Source of the DNA: Candidatus Solibacter sp.
GTDB lineage: Bacteria; Acidobacteriota; Terriglobia; Bryobacterales; Bryobacteraceae
Reading direction: 5' to 3'
DNA: 64,000 bases
Assembly (NCBI GenBank): GCA_013822245.1
Contig: PNKE01000017.1
Coordinates: 1 to 64,000, forward strand
The translations under genes and the position numbers were made by a program. Position 1 is the first letter of the stretch. Each line of letters starts with the position of its first letter. Below are positions 1-7,907 of the stretch, piece after piece. The notes under the pieces are model-generated. The model did no database searches. It was not told the DNA's origin and worked only from the letters and a program-made list of their open reading frames with translations.

Positions 1-158
1 GAGTGCGGACTCCCTGTTGCCAACCTGTCCATTCTTTGCCCGATTCCCTCGGGCCTTGCCCTGCCGCTCCGGCCAGGACCGGTTCTCCCGTCCCTCTTGC
101 TCGACACCCGCGCTGCCCGCGGTTGCCCGGCCTTGCGCGGACCTTCGCGCTGATTCGC

Positions 159-234
<76 letters not shown>

Positions 235-302
235 CCGGACTAAAACCACAATACCGCAACCGCCGCCGCGCTCGGCGCAACCCCTCGGGCTGCATCTTTA
301 AG

Positions 303-390
303 TGGTGGGCAGGGATGGATTTGAACCACCGTAGCCCCAAGGGGCGACGGGTTTACAGCCCGTTGCATTTGACCGCTCTGCCACCTGCCC
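303..390 (-). tRNA. tRNA-Tyr (anticodon GTA)
   Basis: This is an 88-nt class II tRNA on the minus strand. The acceptor stem GGGCAGG pairs with CCTGCCC, followed by discriminator A and an encoded CCA. The anticodon stem ACGGG/CCCGT encloses CTGTAAA, giving anticodon GTA. A long variable arm (CGCCCCTTGGGGCTACGG region) fits bacterial tRNA-Tyr. It is the first gene of a small tRNA transcript that continues into tRNA-Thr. Confidence 0.95.
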
Positions 391-427
391 ACACTCTCGC
401 GGTCGCCGCGGTCACGGCAACCTTTCC

Positions 428-457
428 AATATACCCTATATCCGCCCGCATCCGCAA
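428..457 (-). promoter_or_regulatory. sigma70-type promoter of the tRNA-Tyr/Thr transcript
   Basis: On the minus strand a -35 box TTGCGG (452-457) and a -10 box TATATT (428-433) are separated by 18 bases. They lie about 38 bases upstream of the mature tRNA-Tyr 5' end. Position, spacing and the AT-rich -10 in a GC-rich region support a housekeeping promoter. No transcript data are available. Confidence 0.5.
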
Positions 458-499
458 AGAAACATTCTCGCCATCTTATGTTCCCGCTACCCCGCTCCC

Positions 500-1114
500 T
501 CATATCCGCGGCGTCGTCGTCACCACCACCGCCCGCGCACGCCCCTCCCCCACCGCCCTGTAGCCATGCGCCTGCGAACTGTCGAAATACACGCTGTCGC
601 CCGCCCCCAACTCCGTCTCCTCGTCCAGGTAAACCACCCCCAACACCCCCTCAATCACATGGATAAACTCCGCCCCCTCATGCACGTGCGCCGTGACCTG
701 CTTCAACTCCCGCGGCTCGAACGCCGCCAGGTACGCCTGCAAGCTCTTCTCCTGCGACGAAAACGCCAGACATTCAAAATGAAACGCCGGTCGCGGCGCA
801 TCCGCCCGCTCCGGAAACCTCATCCGCTCGGCCGCCCTCACCACCGAAAACCGCGTCCTCTTCGCCCTGTCCGAAAAGAAGTGGTCGATCCCCACGTCAA
901 ATACCATCGAGATCCGCGCCAGCGTCTGCAACGTCGGCGCCATCTTGCCGGTCTCCAACTGCGACAGCATCGACGCCGACAGCCCCGTGTGCGCCCCAAG
1001 ATCCTTCAGCCCCATCTTCTTCCGTAAACGAAGCTGCCTGATCTTCCGCCCGATCTCATACGCCGACAGCACCCGCTGAATCGTCTCCACCCCGCTTTCA
1101 GTCACTTCAACCAT
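500..1114 (-). CDS. XRE-family transcriptional regulator with C-terminal cupin domain
   Basis: The protein has 204 residues. Residues about 20-75 form a Cro/C1-type helix-turn-helix (GLSASMLSQLETGKMAPTL core), and residues about 130-200 form a cupin_2 barrel (HVHEGAEFIHVIEG, later GDSVYFDSSQAHGYRA). This architecture is typical of one-component regulators in which the cupin binds a small ligand, as in the PuuR and SinR-cupin relatives. The ligand cannot be told from sequence. The gene is divergent from the ECF sigma gene. A perfect inverted repeat (1118-1134) begins 4 bases upstream of the start codon and is a likely autoregulatory operator. Confidence 0.88.
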   Translation of the reverse strand: MVEVTESGVETIQRVLSAYEIGRKIRQLRLRKKMGLKDLGAHTGLSASMLSQLETGKMAPTLQTLARISMVFDVGIDHFFSDRAKRTRFSVVRAAERMRFPERADAPRPAFHFECLAFSSQEKSLQAYLAAFEPRELKQVTAHVHEGAEFIHVIEGVLGVVYLDEETELGAGDSVYFDSSQAHGYRAVGEGRARAVVVTTTPRI

Positions 1115-1117
1115 GTC

Positions 1118-1134
1118 TTTCAGTTTAACTGAAA
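1118..1134. promoter_or_regulatory. perfect 8-bp inverted repeat, candidate operator
   Basis: TTTCAGTT-T-AACTGAAA is a perfect inverted repeat with a one-base centre. It sits immediately upstream of the XRE-cupin start codon in the divergent region shared with the sigma-factor gene. Half-site-like ACTGAA and GACTGA sequences recur at about 1158-1185. The geometry fits a dimeric XRE-type HTH binding site, so autoregulation is the simplest reading. This is inference. Confidence 0.55.
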
Positions 1135-1268
1135 AGTATCCACAAAAGTTTCTCTACACTGAATCGATTTTCTGTCAGACTGATTTACCCGCCGCCAGAC
1201 CGCCGCCCCCTGAGTCTACCCCCATGTACGGTCCGAACGACGCCGACTCCAAAGGAATTCTAAGCACC

Positions 1269-1889
1269 ATGAGAACCCACAACCCTGTCTTTGCCGGAAT
1301 CGAAGACGATGTCCTTGTCTCGTTGGCTCAATCCGGCGACAACTCCGCGTTCACCGAACTCGTCGAACGCCACACACCCTCTTGCCGCCGCCTCGCCCTC
1401 TCGATCCTCAAAAATCTGGAAGATGCGGAGGATGAAGTCCAGAACGCCACCTGGAAAGCCTACCAGCACATCTCAGGCTTCAACCAGGACGCCAAATTCT
1501 CCACCTGGTTCTCCCGCATCGTCGTCAACCAGTGCCTCATGCGTCTGCGCAAGGACAAGCGCGCCCATTTCATCCATCTCGAAGCCGGCGTCCAAGGCGA
1601 GGAGATCCAGACCATCGAACTGCCCGGCCTCGCCTCCACCCCCGAACAGGACCTCGGCAACCGCCAGGTCCTCGAAGTCCTCAACCTCGAAATCAAGCGC
1701 ATCCCCCCCGTCCTTCGCCAGGTCTTCGTCATGCGCGACGTCGAGGAGATCCCCACCCACGAAGTCGCCCAACGCCTCGGCATCTCGATCGCCGCCACCA
1801 AGTCCCGCCTCCTCCGCGCCCGGCTCGAACTCCGCACCCGCATGGAAAAACACCTCGGCAAACTCGGCGTCGCCACCCTCACCGCTTAA
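1269..1889 (+). CDS. ECF-subfamily RNA polymerase sigma factor
   Basis: About 206 residues with the two ECF sigma domains. Region 2 (FTELVERHTPSCRRLALSIL onward, ending in the RxxxNQCLMRLRKDKR segment) binds the -10 element and core polymerase. Region 4 (IPPVLRQVFVMRDVEEIPTH, then the HEVAQRLGISIAATKSRLLRAR helix-turn-helix) binds the -35 element. I chose the ATG at 1269 because AAGGA lies upstream. An ATG at 1224 and an earlier one at 1113 are in frame, but they would give a proline-rich, non-conserved head. No anti-sigma gene is adjacent, so how it is controlled is not visible here. Confidence 0.88.
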   Translation: MRTHNPVFAGIEDDVLVSLAQSGDNSAFTELVERHTPSCRRLALSILKNLEDAEDEVQNATWKAYQHISGFNQDAKFSTWFSRIVVNQCLMRLRKDKRAHFIHLEAGVQGEEIQTIELPGLASTPEQDLGNRQVLEVLNLEIKRIPPVLRQVFVMRDVEEIPTHEVAQRLGISIAATKSRLLRARLELRTRMEKHLGKLGVATLTA

Positions 1890-1931
1890 TTCCTGCGTTT
1901 TCCGTGGTATAGTGGGGCCGTGATAAACTGT

Positions 1932-1954
1932 GGAGACGGGCCGCCCCCGTCTCC
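1932..1954. terminator. GC-rich hairpin after the sigma-factor gene
   Basis: GGAGACGGG and CCCGTCTCC form a perfect 9-bp stem around a 5-nt loop, 43 bases after the sigma-factor stop. No clear T run follows, so it could be a weak terminator or a 5'-leader hairpin for the phoH operon. Confidence 0.4.
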
Positions 1955-2139
1955 GTCTCTCATGGGAATACAATCACTCCCCCTCTCTCCCGCCAACCGC
2001 CAACGCAAAGAGCAGGTCTCCAAAGTCTTCCCTTCGGCATCGCCCGGCCATTCATCCGCGCCGCTCTCCACCCCAGTCGCCTCATGACTCCCATCCACCC
2101 ACCCGGCGCTGTCACCCCTGCATCCCCCCTCCCCCGCCC

Positions 2140-3153
2140 ATGAAAACCGTCCTCCAATCCAACAGCGGTCTCGAACAGTTCTTCGGCACCAGGGATGAAA
2201 ACATCCGCCTGCTCGAATCCGGTCTCGGCGTCCAGACCCGCCTCACCCACGACGGCCTCGAAATCGAGGGCGCCGACGCCGCCGTCCACCGCGCCGAACA
2301 GATCGTCTCCGACTTCCTCTCGCTCTCCGGCGCCGGCCTCCGCATCCCCCCCGCCGACGTCAACAGCTACCTCCGCGTCCTTACCGCCGACCCCTCCACC
2401 ACCTTCCGCGGCCTCTACGAAAGCGGACGCGCCCGCAACTTCGGCAAGAAAACCGTCGTCCCCAAAACCGTCAACCAGCGCTCCTACCTCGACCTCATCG
2501 AACACCACGACCTCGTCTTCGGCATCGGCCCCGCCGGTACCGGCAAAACCTACCTCGCCGTCGCCATGGCCGTCTCCGCGCTGCTCAACAAGCAGATCTC
2601 CCGCATCATCCTCACCCGCCCCGCCGTCGAGGCCGGCGAACGCCTCGGCTTCCTCCCCGGCACCCTCCAGGAGAAAATCGACCCCTACCTCCGCCCCCTC
2701 TACGACGCCCTGTTCGACCTCCTCGAAACCGAAAAGGTCGAACGCGCCCTCGAACGCAATACCATCGAGGTCGCCCCGCTCGCCTTCATGCGCGGCCGCA
2801 CCCTCAACGACAGCTTCATCATCCTCGACGAAGCCCAGAACTCCACCCCCGAACAGATGAAGATGATGCTCACCCGCATCGGCTTCAACTCCAAACTCGT
2901 CGTCACCGGCGACCTCACTCAAATCGACCTCCCCGCCGGCCGCCGCTGCGGCCTGCTCGACGCCGTCGAAATCCTGCGCGGCGTCGACGGCATCGGCCTT
3001 ACCTACTTCGACGAACGCGACGTCGTCCGCAATGCCCTGGTCCAGCGCATCGTCAAGGCCTACGAACGCCATGGCGAACTCACCGGCGCCGGCCGCCAGT
3101 TGAGCCTCACCCTCCAGGAACCGCCCCCTCAGGCGCCCCCAAACCCCGTATAA
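2140..3153 (+). CDS. phoH: PhoH-family ATPase
   Basis: The 337-residue protein matches the PhoH/PhoL family. An N-terminal KH-like region covers about residues 20-65. The RecA-like ATPase has Walker A GPAGTGKT near residue 130 and Walker B FIILDEAQN near 230. Family members are RNA-associated ATPases linked to ribosome maturation and 16S rRNA processing with YbeY. An in-frame ATG at 2140 starts the conserved part. The upstream in-frame extension to 1930 is Pro/Arg-rich and looks non-coding. It is the first gene of a four-gene unit (phoH-ybeY-CBS protein-era), an order conserved across bacteria, with 5 bases to ybeY. Confidence 0.95.
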   Translation: MKTVLQSNSGLEQFFGTRDENIRLLESGLGVQTRLTHDGLEIEGADAAVHRAEQIVSDFLSLSGAGLRIPPADVNSYLRVLTADPSTTFRGLYESGRARNFGKKTVVPKTVNQRSYLDLIEHHDLVFGIGPAGTGKTYLAVAMAVSALLNKQISRIILTRPAVEAGERLGFLPGTLQEKIDPYLRPLYDALFDLLETEKVERALERNTIEVAPLAFMRGRTLNDSFIILDEAQNSTPEQMKMMLTRIGFNSKLVVTGDLTQIDLPAGRRCGLLDAVEILRGVDGIGLTYFDERDVVRNALVQRIVKAYERHGELTGAGRQLSLTLQEPPPQAPPNPV

Positions 3154-3158
3154 ATCAC

Positions 3159-3623
3159 ATGGTTTCAGACCCGCTGCTCCTGTTCCGCCGCGCCCCCAAG
3201 GGCCTCGACCGCGCCCGCCTCCGCGCCTTCGCCCAAACCCTCCGCGACCGCGTCTCCCACGGCCTCCCCTTCTGCGCCATGCTCACCGGCGACTCCGCCG
3301 TCCACGACCTCAACCGCCACTTCCTCGGCATCGACTCCCCCACCGACGTCCTCTCCTTCCCCGCCCGCGATACCTCCGATTCCCTCGGCGACATCGCCAT
3401 CTCCTGGCAGCGCGCACGCGCCCAGGCCGCCGCCTTCGGCCATCCCATCGAAACCGAAATCGAAATCCTCCTCCTCCACGGCCTCCTCCACCTCCTCGGC
3501 CACGACCACGAAACCGGTAACGGCCGCATGCGCCGCCTCGAAACCCGCTGGCGTAAGGCCCTCGGCCTCCCCCCCGGCCTCATCGAACGCGCTAATTCCA
3601 AACCCGGCAGGCCCCCGCGATGA
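3159..3623 (+). CDS. ybeY: endoribonuclease YbeY (16S rRNA 3'-end maturation)
   Basis: The 154-residue protein carries the diagnostic zinc motif HGLLHLLGHDHE (about residues 106-117), in which three histidines bind the metal. Upstream it has the family segment DSPTDVLSFP. YbeY is a single-strand-specific RNase needed for 16S rRNA processing and 70S quality control in the cytoplasm. It is five bases downstream of phoH and overlaps the next gene by 4 bp (ATGA), which suggests translational coupling. Its C-terminal tail beyond the domain is short and basic. Confidence 0.95.
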   Translation: MVSDPLLLFRRAPKGLDRARLRAFAQTLRDRVSHGLPFCAMLTGDSAVHDLNRHFLGIDSPTDVLSFPARDTSDSLGDIAISWQRARAQAAAFGHPIETEIEILLLHGLLHLLGHDHETGNGRMRRLETRWRKALGLPPGLIERANSKPGRPPR

Positions 3624-4888
3624 CTCTCCTGCTCTCGGCCTTCATCCTCGCCGTCTTTCTTATCCTGGTCAGCTTCGTCCAGCTTCTCTATCTCGAATCC
3701 CTCCGCCTCCGCACCCGCGAATCCGACGCCCTCGAATTCTTCAAGGACTCCCTCCAGGACATGATCGGCTACGACTCCGAGGACGGCTCCCTCACCTTCT
3801 CTCTCATCAAACACTCCCTCATCGCTTTCGCCGGCTCCATCGTCGTCACCGCCACCCTCATCCACACCCCCAATTGGATCGGCTTCGTCGAAGGCCTCGC
3901 CATCGCCTGGCTCCTCATGCTGTTCTCTTCCTACCTCGTCCCACAACTCCTCTACCGCCGCACCTCCGGCGGCTGGCTCATCCCGCTCATCCCGCTCATC
4001 CGCTTCCTGGCCCTGATCATCCGCCCCCTCACCGCCCTGTTCCGTTTCCTCAATTCGCTCCAGTCCCTCGCCCAGCCCGCCAGTGAGGATCAGGAGGAGT
4101 CAAACCCCGCCGAGGACTTCGAAGCCCTCATCAACGCCGGCGAGGAGGAAGGCATCATCGAGAAGGAGGACAGCCGCCTCATCCATTCCGTCGTCGCTTT
4201 CGGCGACAAACGCGTCCGCGAGGTCATGACCCCACGCCGCCAGATGATCACCATCAGCGCCGCCAGCTCCCTCGACGACCTCCGCTCGCTCGCCCGCAAC
4301 GAACAGTTCTCCCGCATCCCCGTCTTCGGCTCCTCCGTCGACAACATCATCGGCTTCGTCCACGTCCGCGACCTCTTCGAACTCCTCCCCGGCGACCCCA
4401 AACGCACCACCATCGCCGACCTCATGCGCCCCATCCTCGGCGTCCCTGAAACCAAGCCCGCCTCCGACCTCGTCAAGGAGATGTCCACCTCCGGCAACCA
4501 CATCGTCTATGTCGTCGACGAATACGGCAACGTCGCCGGCCTGGTCACCCTCGAAGACCTCATGGAGGAGGTGTTCGGCGAAATCCGCGACGAACACGAA
4601 CCCGCCCACGACCTCGTCCGCAACCCCGACGGCTCGGTCACCGTCTCCGGCTCGTTCGACGTCGACCACCTCCACGAACTATTCGGCTTCCGTCCCGATG
4701 AGGAGACCGAATCCACCACCATCGGCGGCCTCGTTACCGAATGGCTCGGCGAAGTCCCGCCCCCGGGCGCCGCCGTCGAGCGCGACGGCCTGCGCCTTGA
4801 TGTCCTCGCCGCCGACGCCCTGCGCGTCATCAAGGTCCGCGTCTCGCGCGCCCCTGATTTTGACGGCCATCCGCCCGAACCGGCCTGA
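3620..4888 (+). CDS. CNNM/CorC-HlyC family CBS-domain membrane protein
   Basis: 422 residues. The N-terminal third has three to four hydrophobic segments (about residues 3-25, 65-85, 92-110, 120-145). A tandem CBS pair follows (from REVMTPRRQMITI at about 196 to GLVTLEDLMEEVFGEI at about 310). The CorC_HlyC transporter-associated domain forms the C-terminus. Relatives act in Mg2+/Co2+ efflux or in haemolysin-like annotations, and the exact transported ion is not known here. Position between ybeY and era is the standard context. It overlaps ybeY by 4 bp. The membrane part is only weakly similar to DUF21. Confidence 0.85.
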   Translation: MTLLLSAFILAVFLILVSFVQLLYLESLRLRTRESDALEFFKDSLQDMIGYDSEDGSLTFSLIKHSLIAFAGSIVVTATLIHTPNWIGFVEGLAIAWLLMLFSSYLVPQLLYRRTSGGWLIPLIPLIRFLALIIRPLTALFRFLNSLQSLAQPASEDQEESNPAEDFEALINAGEEEGIIEKEDSRLIHSVVAFGDKRVREVMTPRRQMITISAASSLDDLRSLARNEQFSRIPVFGSSVDNIIGFVHVRDLFELLPGDPKRTTIADLMRPILGVPETKPASDLVKEMSTSGNHIVYVVDEYGNVAGLVTLEDLMEEVFGEIRDEHEPAHDLVRNPDGSVTVSGSFDVDHLHELFGFRPDEETESTTIGGLVTEWLGEVPPPGAAVERDGLRLDVLAADALRVIKVRVSRAPDFDGHPPEPA

Positions 4889-4903
4889 GAAGGATCTCCC
4901 GCT

Positions 4904-5881
4904 TTGCCAATACACGTCTCCGGATTCGTTTCCGTCCTCGGCCGCCCCAACGCCGGCAAGTCCACCCTGGTCAATCAACTGGTCGGCGTCAAGGTGGCCA
5001 TCGTCGCCGATAAGCCCCAAACCACCCGCACCATCATCCAGGGCGTCCTTACCCGGCCCGGCTCTCAGATCGTCTTCCTCGATACCCCCGGCATCCACCC
5101 CGCCGAATCCCAGATCAACCGCCGCATGATGAAGTCCATCCAGGAAGCCCTCGACTCGCGCGACCTCCTCATCTTCGTCCACGACTCCACCCGCCCGCTC
5201 TCCGATGCCGACGCCCACGCCCTCGCCCTGCTCAAGAAGGCCTCCACCCCCGCCATCCTCGCTCTCAATAAGATCGACCGCCTCAAATCCCGCTCCGCCC
5301 TCGCCCCCCTGCTCGAAGGCTTCCGGAACCGGTTCGACTTCGAGGAGTATTTCCCCATCTCGGCCTCCACCGGCGAAGGCTGCCCGGAGCTTCTTGACGC
5401 CATCACGGCCCGCCTGCCCAAAGGCCCGGCGTTCTTTCCCGGCGACTACCTCACCGACAGCCCCGAACGCTTCATCGTCGCCGAAACCGTCCGCGAGAAG
5501 ATCCTGCTCCACACCCGCGAGGAAGTGCCCCACTCGGTCGCCGTCCTCGTCGACCAGTGGGAAGAGAAACCCGCCATCACCCGCGTCGCGGCGACTATCT
5601 ACGTCGAGCGCCGCGGCCAGAAGACCATCATCGTCGGCGCCAAGGGAGCGATGATTAAGCAGATCGGCGCCGAAGCCCGCCTCGAACTCGAAGCCCTCCT
5701 CGGCCGCCGCTTCTTCCTCGAACTCTTCGTCAAAGTCCAACCCGGCTGGCGCGAAAACCCCGCCTTCCTCCGTGAACTCGACTGGCGCGCCGTCTACGGC
5801 GCCGCCGCCCCCATCGAAACCACCGCCGATCAACCCATCATCCTCGCCCCTCCGGAGGACGATCCCGGCGCCCCGCAATAA
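4904..5881 (+). CDS. era: GTPase Era
   Basis: 325 residues. G1 GRPNAGKS near residue 13, G2 region KPQTTR, G3 DTPGIH, G4 NKID and a C-terminal KH domain (IIVGAKGAMIKQIG) are all present and in order. Era binds the 3' end of 16S rRNA and assists 30S assembly at the inner membrane face. The start is a TTG at 4904 preceded by AGAAGGAT at a good distance, and no ATG begins the G1 region. It follows the CBS protein by 15 bases and closes the rRNA-maturation operon. Confidence 0.95.
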   Translation: MPIHVSGFVSVLGRPNAGKSTLVNQLVGVKVAIVADKPQTTRTIIQGVLTRPGSQIVFLDTPGIHPAESQINRRMMKSIQEALDSRDLLIFVHDSTRPLSDADAHALALLKKASTPAILALNKIDRLKSRSALAPLLEGFRNRFDFEEYFPISASTGEGCPELLDAITARLPKGPAFFPGDYLTDSPERFIVAETVREKILLHTREEVPHSVAVLVDQWEEKPAITRVAATIYVERRGQKTIIVGAKGAMIKQIGAEARLELEALLGRRFFLELFVKVQPGWRENPAFLRELDWRAVYGAAAPIETTADQPIILAPPEDDPGAPQ

Positions 5882-6007
5882 CCTCCGCCCCAACTGTCGG
5901 GACTGCTGTTGTTCATCGCTGCCGCCGGCCCCCAGGCCGCGGTCCTCACCGCCGCCCTGCCTTCCGGATCACCCCCCCCTCCCCCCGTTCCTGTAAACTC
6001 GTCTCCA

Positions 6008-7366
6008 ATGTCCTTCGATCCCTATCGCCTCGATCCCGCCGCCGTCGAGGCCCCGCCCACCACTTTCTGGGCCTCGCTCCGCCGCATCGGACCCGGCTTG
6101 ATCCTCGCCGCCTCCATCGTCGGCAGCGGCGAACTCATCGCCACCACCACCCTCGGCGCCGAAGCCGGCTATCTCGCCCTCTGGATCGTCGTCTTCTCCT
6201 GTTTCATCAAACCCGCCATGCAGGCCGAAATCGGCCGCTACTCCATCGTCACCGGCGAAACCGGCCTCGCCGGCTTCAACCGCCTCCCCGGCCCCCGCTT
6301 CATGGTCTCCTGGTCGGTCTGGGCCTGGGCCGCCATGGTGATAATGAGCCTCTTCCAGATCGGCGCCATGTTCGGCGGCGTCGCCCAGGTCCTCAATACC
6401 CTGCTCCCCGGCCTCCCCGTCAACGCCTGGGTCATTCTCCTTCTCGGTCTCACCCTCTGGCTCCTGCTCGGCGGCGGCTACGAACGCATCGAACGCCTCG
6501 CCACCATCAAGGTCGCACTGTTCACCCTGCTCACCTTCATGGCCGCCGTCCTGCTCATGCGCCGTTCAGATCTCTTTGTCGCCAGCGACGTCCTCACCCA
6601 GGGCTTTTCCTTCCAACTCCCCCCAGGCGCCGGCATCATCACCGCCATCGCCGTCTTCGGCATCACCGGCGTCGGCGCCTCCGAAATCTTCATGTATCCC
6701 TACTGGTGCGTCGAGAAAGGCTACGCCCGCTTCACCGGCGCCCGCGACTCCTCGCCCGCCTGGCTCGCCCGCGCCCGCGGCTGGATCCGCGTCATGCACA
6801 CCGACATCCTCGCCTCCATGTTCATCTACACCATCGCCACCGTCGCCTTCTACCTGCTCGGCGCCGGCATCCTCCACCCCCAGGGCCTCGTCCCCTCGGC
6901 CAACGACATGATTCCCGTCCTTTCAAAAATCTATACCGAAACTCTCGGCCCCTGGGCGCTCGCCCTGTTCTACGCCGGCGCAATCTTTACCCTCTACGGA
7001 ACGATCTTCGCCGCCACCGCCGCCCACTCCCGCGTCTTTGCCGACATGGTCCGCCTCTCCGGCGGCTTCCGCCACGACGACTACCCCTCGCGCCTGCTCT
7101 GGCGCAACCGGTTCGTCTGGATGCTCACCGTCGTCCCCGTCATCTTCTTCTTCACCTTCCAGTCGCCCGTCTCCATGGTCAAGGCCGGCGGCTACGCCCA
7201 GGCCCTCATGCTGCCCATCATCGCCGCCGGCTCGCTGTTCCTTCGCCACCGCGCATCGCCCCCAGAAGCCCAGCCCGGCCCGCTCATGACTGCCGGTCTT
7301 TGGATAGCTTCGATTTCTTCAATCATTTTAATATCAGCATCTGTTATTCTCTCTTTACAGACCTGA
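6008..7366 (+). CDS. Nramp-fold transporter with non-canonical metal site
   Basis: 452 residues with 11 or more hydrophobic segments in the Nramp (PF01566) pattern. The signature TM1 position, normally DPGN, reads VGSGE (about residues 38-42, within GPGLILAASIVGSGELIATT). The TM6 region reads GVGASEIFMYPYW instead of the usual AxxMPHN. The Mn2+/Fe2+-coordinating residues of canonical NRAMPs are therefore missing, so the substrate should not be assumed to be manganese or iron. The start at 6008 is the first ATG that keeps the N-terminus conserved. A terminator-like structure follows at 7445-7488. Confidence 0.85.
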   Translation: MSFDPYRLDPAAVEAPPTTFWASLRRIGPGLILAASIVGSGELIATTTLGAEAGYLALWIVVFSCFIKPAMQAEIGRYSIVTGETGLAGFNRLPGPRFMVSWSVWAWAAMVIMSLFQIGAMFGGVAQVLNTLLPGLPVNAWVILLLGLTLWLLLGGGYERIERLATIKVALFTLLTFMAAVLLMRRSDLFVASDVLTQGFSFQLPPGAGIITAIAVFGITGVGASEIFMYPYWCVEKGYARFTGARDSSPAWLARARGWIRVMHTDILASMFIYTIATVAFYLLGAGILHPQGLVPSANDMIPVLSKIYTETLGPWALALFYAGAIFTLYGTIFAATAAHSRVFADMVRLSGGFRHDDYPSRLLWRNRFVWMLTVVPVIFFFTFQSPVSMVKAGGYAQALMLPIIAAGSLFLRHRASPPEAQPGPLMTAGLWIASISSIILISASVILSLQT

Positions 7367-7384
7367 GTATCCTCATGCTAAAGT
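7354..7384 (+). promoter_or_regulatory. possible promoter of the candidate small RNA
   Basis: TTTACA (7354-7359) and TAAAGT preceded by TGC (7379-7384, extended -10 style) are separated by 19 bases. They lie across the end of the Nramp gene and directly before the structured intergenic RNA. The spacing is longer than ideal. Confidence 0.3.
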
Positions 7385-7389
7385 GAAGC

Positions 7390-7488
7390 TAGAACGTACC
7401 AAGAGTACGGTCGCCAGCACTCCTCCGTATCAGCTGGCTCACTAGCCGGTGAAGTCACTCCTCCGAACTTCACCGGCTCTTTAATTTT
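7390..7488 (+). ncRNA. candidate small RNA with two CUCCUCC hairpin loops
   Basis: About 99 nt between the Nramp gene and a tandem repeat. Three hairpins follow one another. CGTAC-CAAGA-GTACG is at 7395-7409. GCCAGC/GCTGGC at 7413-7438 has the 14-nt loop ACTCCTCCGTATCA. GCCGGTGAAGT/ACTTCACCGGC at 7445-7477 has loop CACTCCTCCGA, followed by a T-rich tail. Both larger loops present CUCCUCC, complementary to Shine-Dalgarno sequences. The stems are unrelated in sequence while the loop motif is repeated. That pattern resembles anti-SD-loop small RNAs described in alphaproteobacteria. The alternative is a pair of terminators for the upstream gene. Confidence 0.5.
7445..7488 (+). terminator. rho-independent terminator
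   Basis: A perfect 11-bp stem (GCCGGTGAAGT at 7445-7455 with ACTTCACCGGC at 7467-7477) is followed by TCTTTAATTTT. It would end the Nramp transcript and/or the candidate small RNA. Confidence 0.8.
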
Positions 7489-7490
7489 CA

Positions 7491-7714
7491 CTCCACCCCG
7501 TCCACGCCCCGCTCCGCCGGCGAGCCTCGCACGTCAGTGCGAGGTGGACCCTGCCACCCTCTCTCCCTACGTGGAATCCTCCGCGAAATCCTACGTACTG
7601 CTCCACCCCGTCCACGCCCCGCTCCCCGCCGGCGAGCCTCGCACGTCAGTGCGAGGTGGAACCTGCAACCCTCTCTCCCTACGTGGAATCCTCCGTAGGA
7701 TTCTACACAGACTA
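7491..7714. repeat. tandem direct repeat, two units of about 110 bp
   Basis: The second unit starts at 7601, so the period is exactly 110 bases. Each unit begins CTCCACCCCGTCCACGCCCC, contains the palindrome CCTCGCAC-GTCA-GTGCGAGG and ends with CTACGTGGAATCCTCCG. The copies differ by a 3-base insertion and scattered substitutions. The second copy ends in a GTGGAATCCT/AGGATTCTAC hairpin (one mismatch or wobble). No coding potential was seen. The palindromic content suggests a REP-like intergenic element duplicated in place. Confidence 0.75.
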
Positions 7715-7907
7715 TCAACGATCTACCTGGAATCAATAACTTACAAGCAGTCGATTTCGTTTCGCCAGCTCCCTCGTGCCACCCGCCGCCCGCCTCCGGA
7801 GTTCGTTTGGCAGCCTTCCGGACGCCCCCCTGAGCACGGGAGCCGCGCACGCCGGGCTGGCCCATCTTTCCAGTCCGCCTCGTCCGGCGGCTCCCCCCCG
7901 GCCGGAC
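7715..7907. other. intergenic stretch without recognised gene
   Basis: This stretch separates the tandem repeat from the 3' end of the FkbM gene. Apart from a short CCGCC-TCGTCC-GGCGG hairpin near 7876-7891, which could act as a weak terminator for the minus-strand gene, I see nothing specific. Confidence 0.6.

Noticed and set aside
1-158. Expected tRNA-Gly or tuf gene downstream of tRNA-Tyr/Thr.
   Set aside because: No cloverleaf or EF-Tu coding sequence can be recognised in this stretch. A GAGT/ACTC hairpin at 1-12 is too short to interpret.
1930-2139. In-frame N-terminal extension of PhoH beginning at 1930.
   Set aside because: Its content is Pro/His/Arg-rich and unlike any PhoH N-terminus. 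The family starts at the ATG at 2140.
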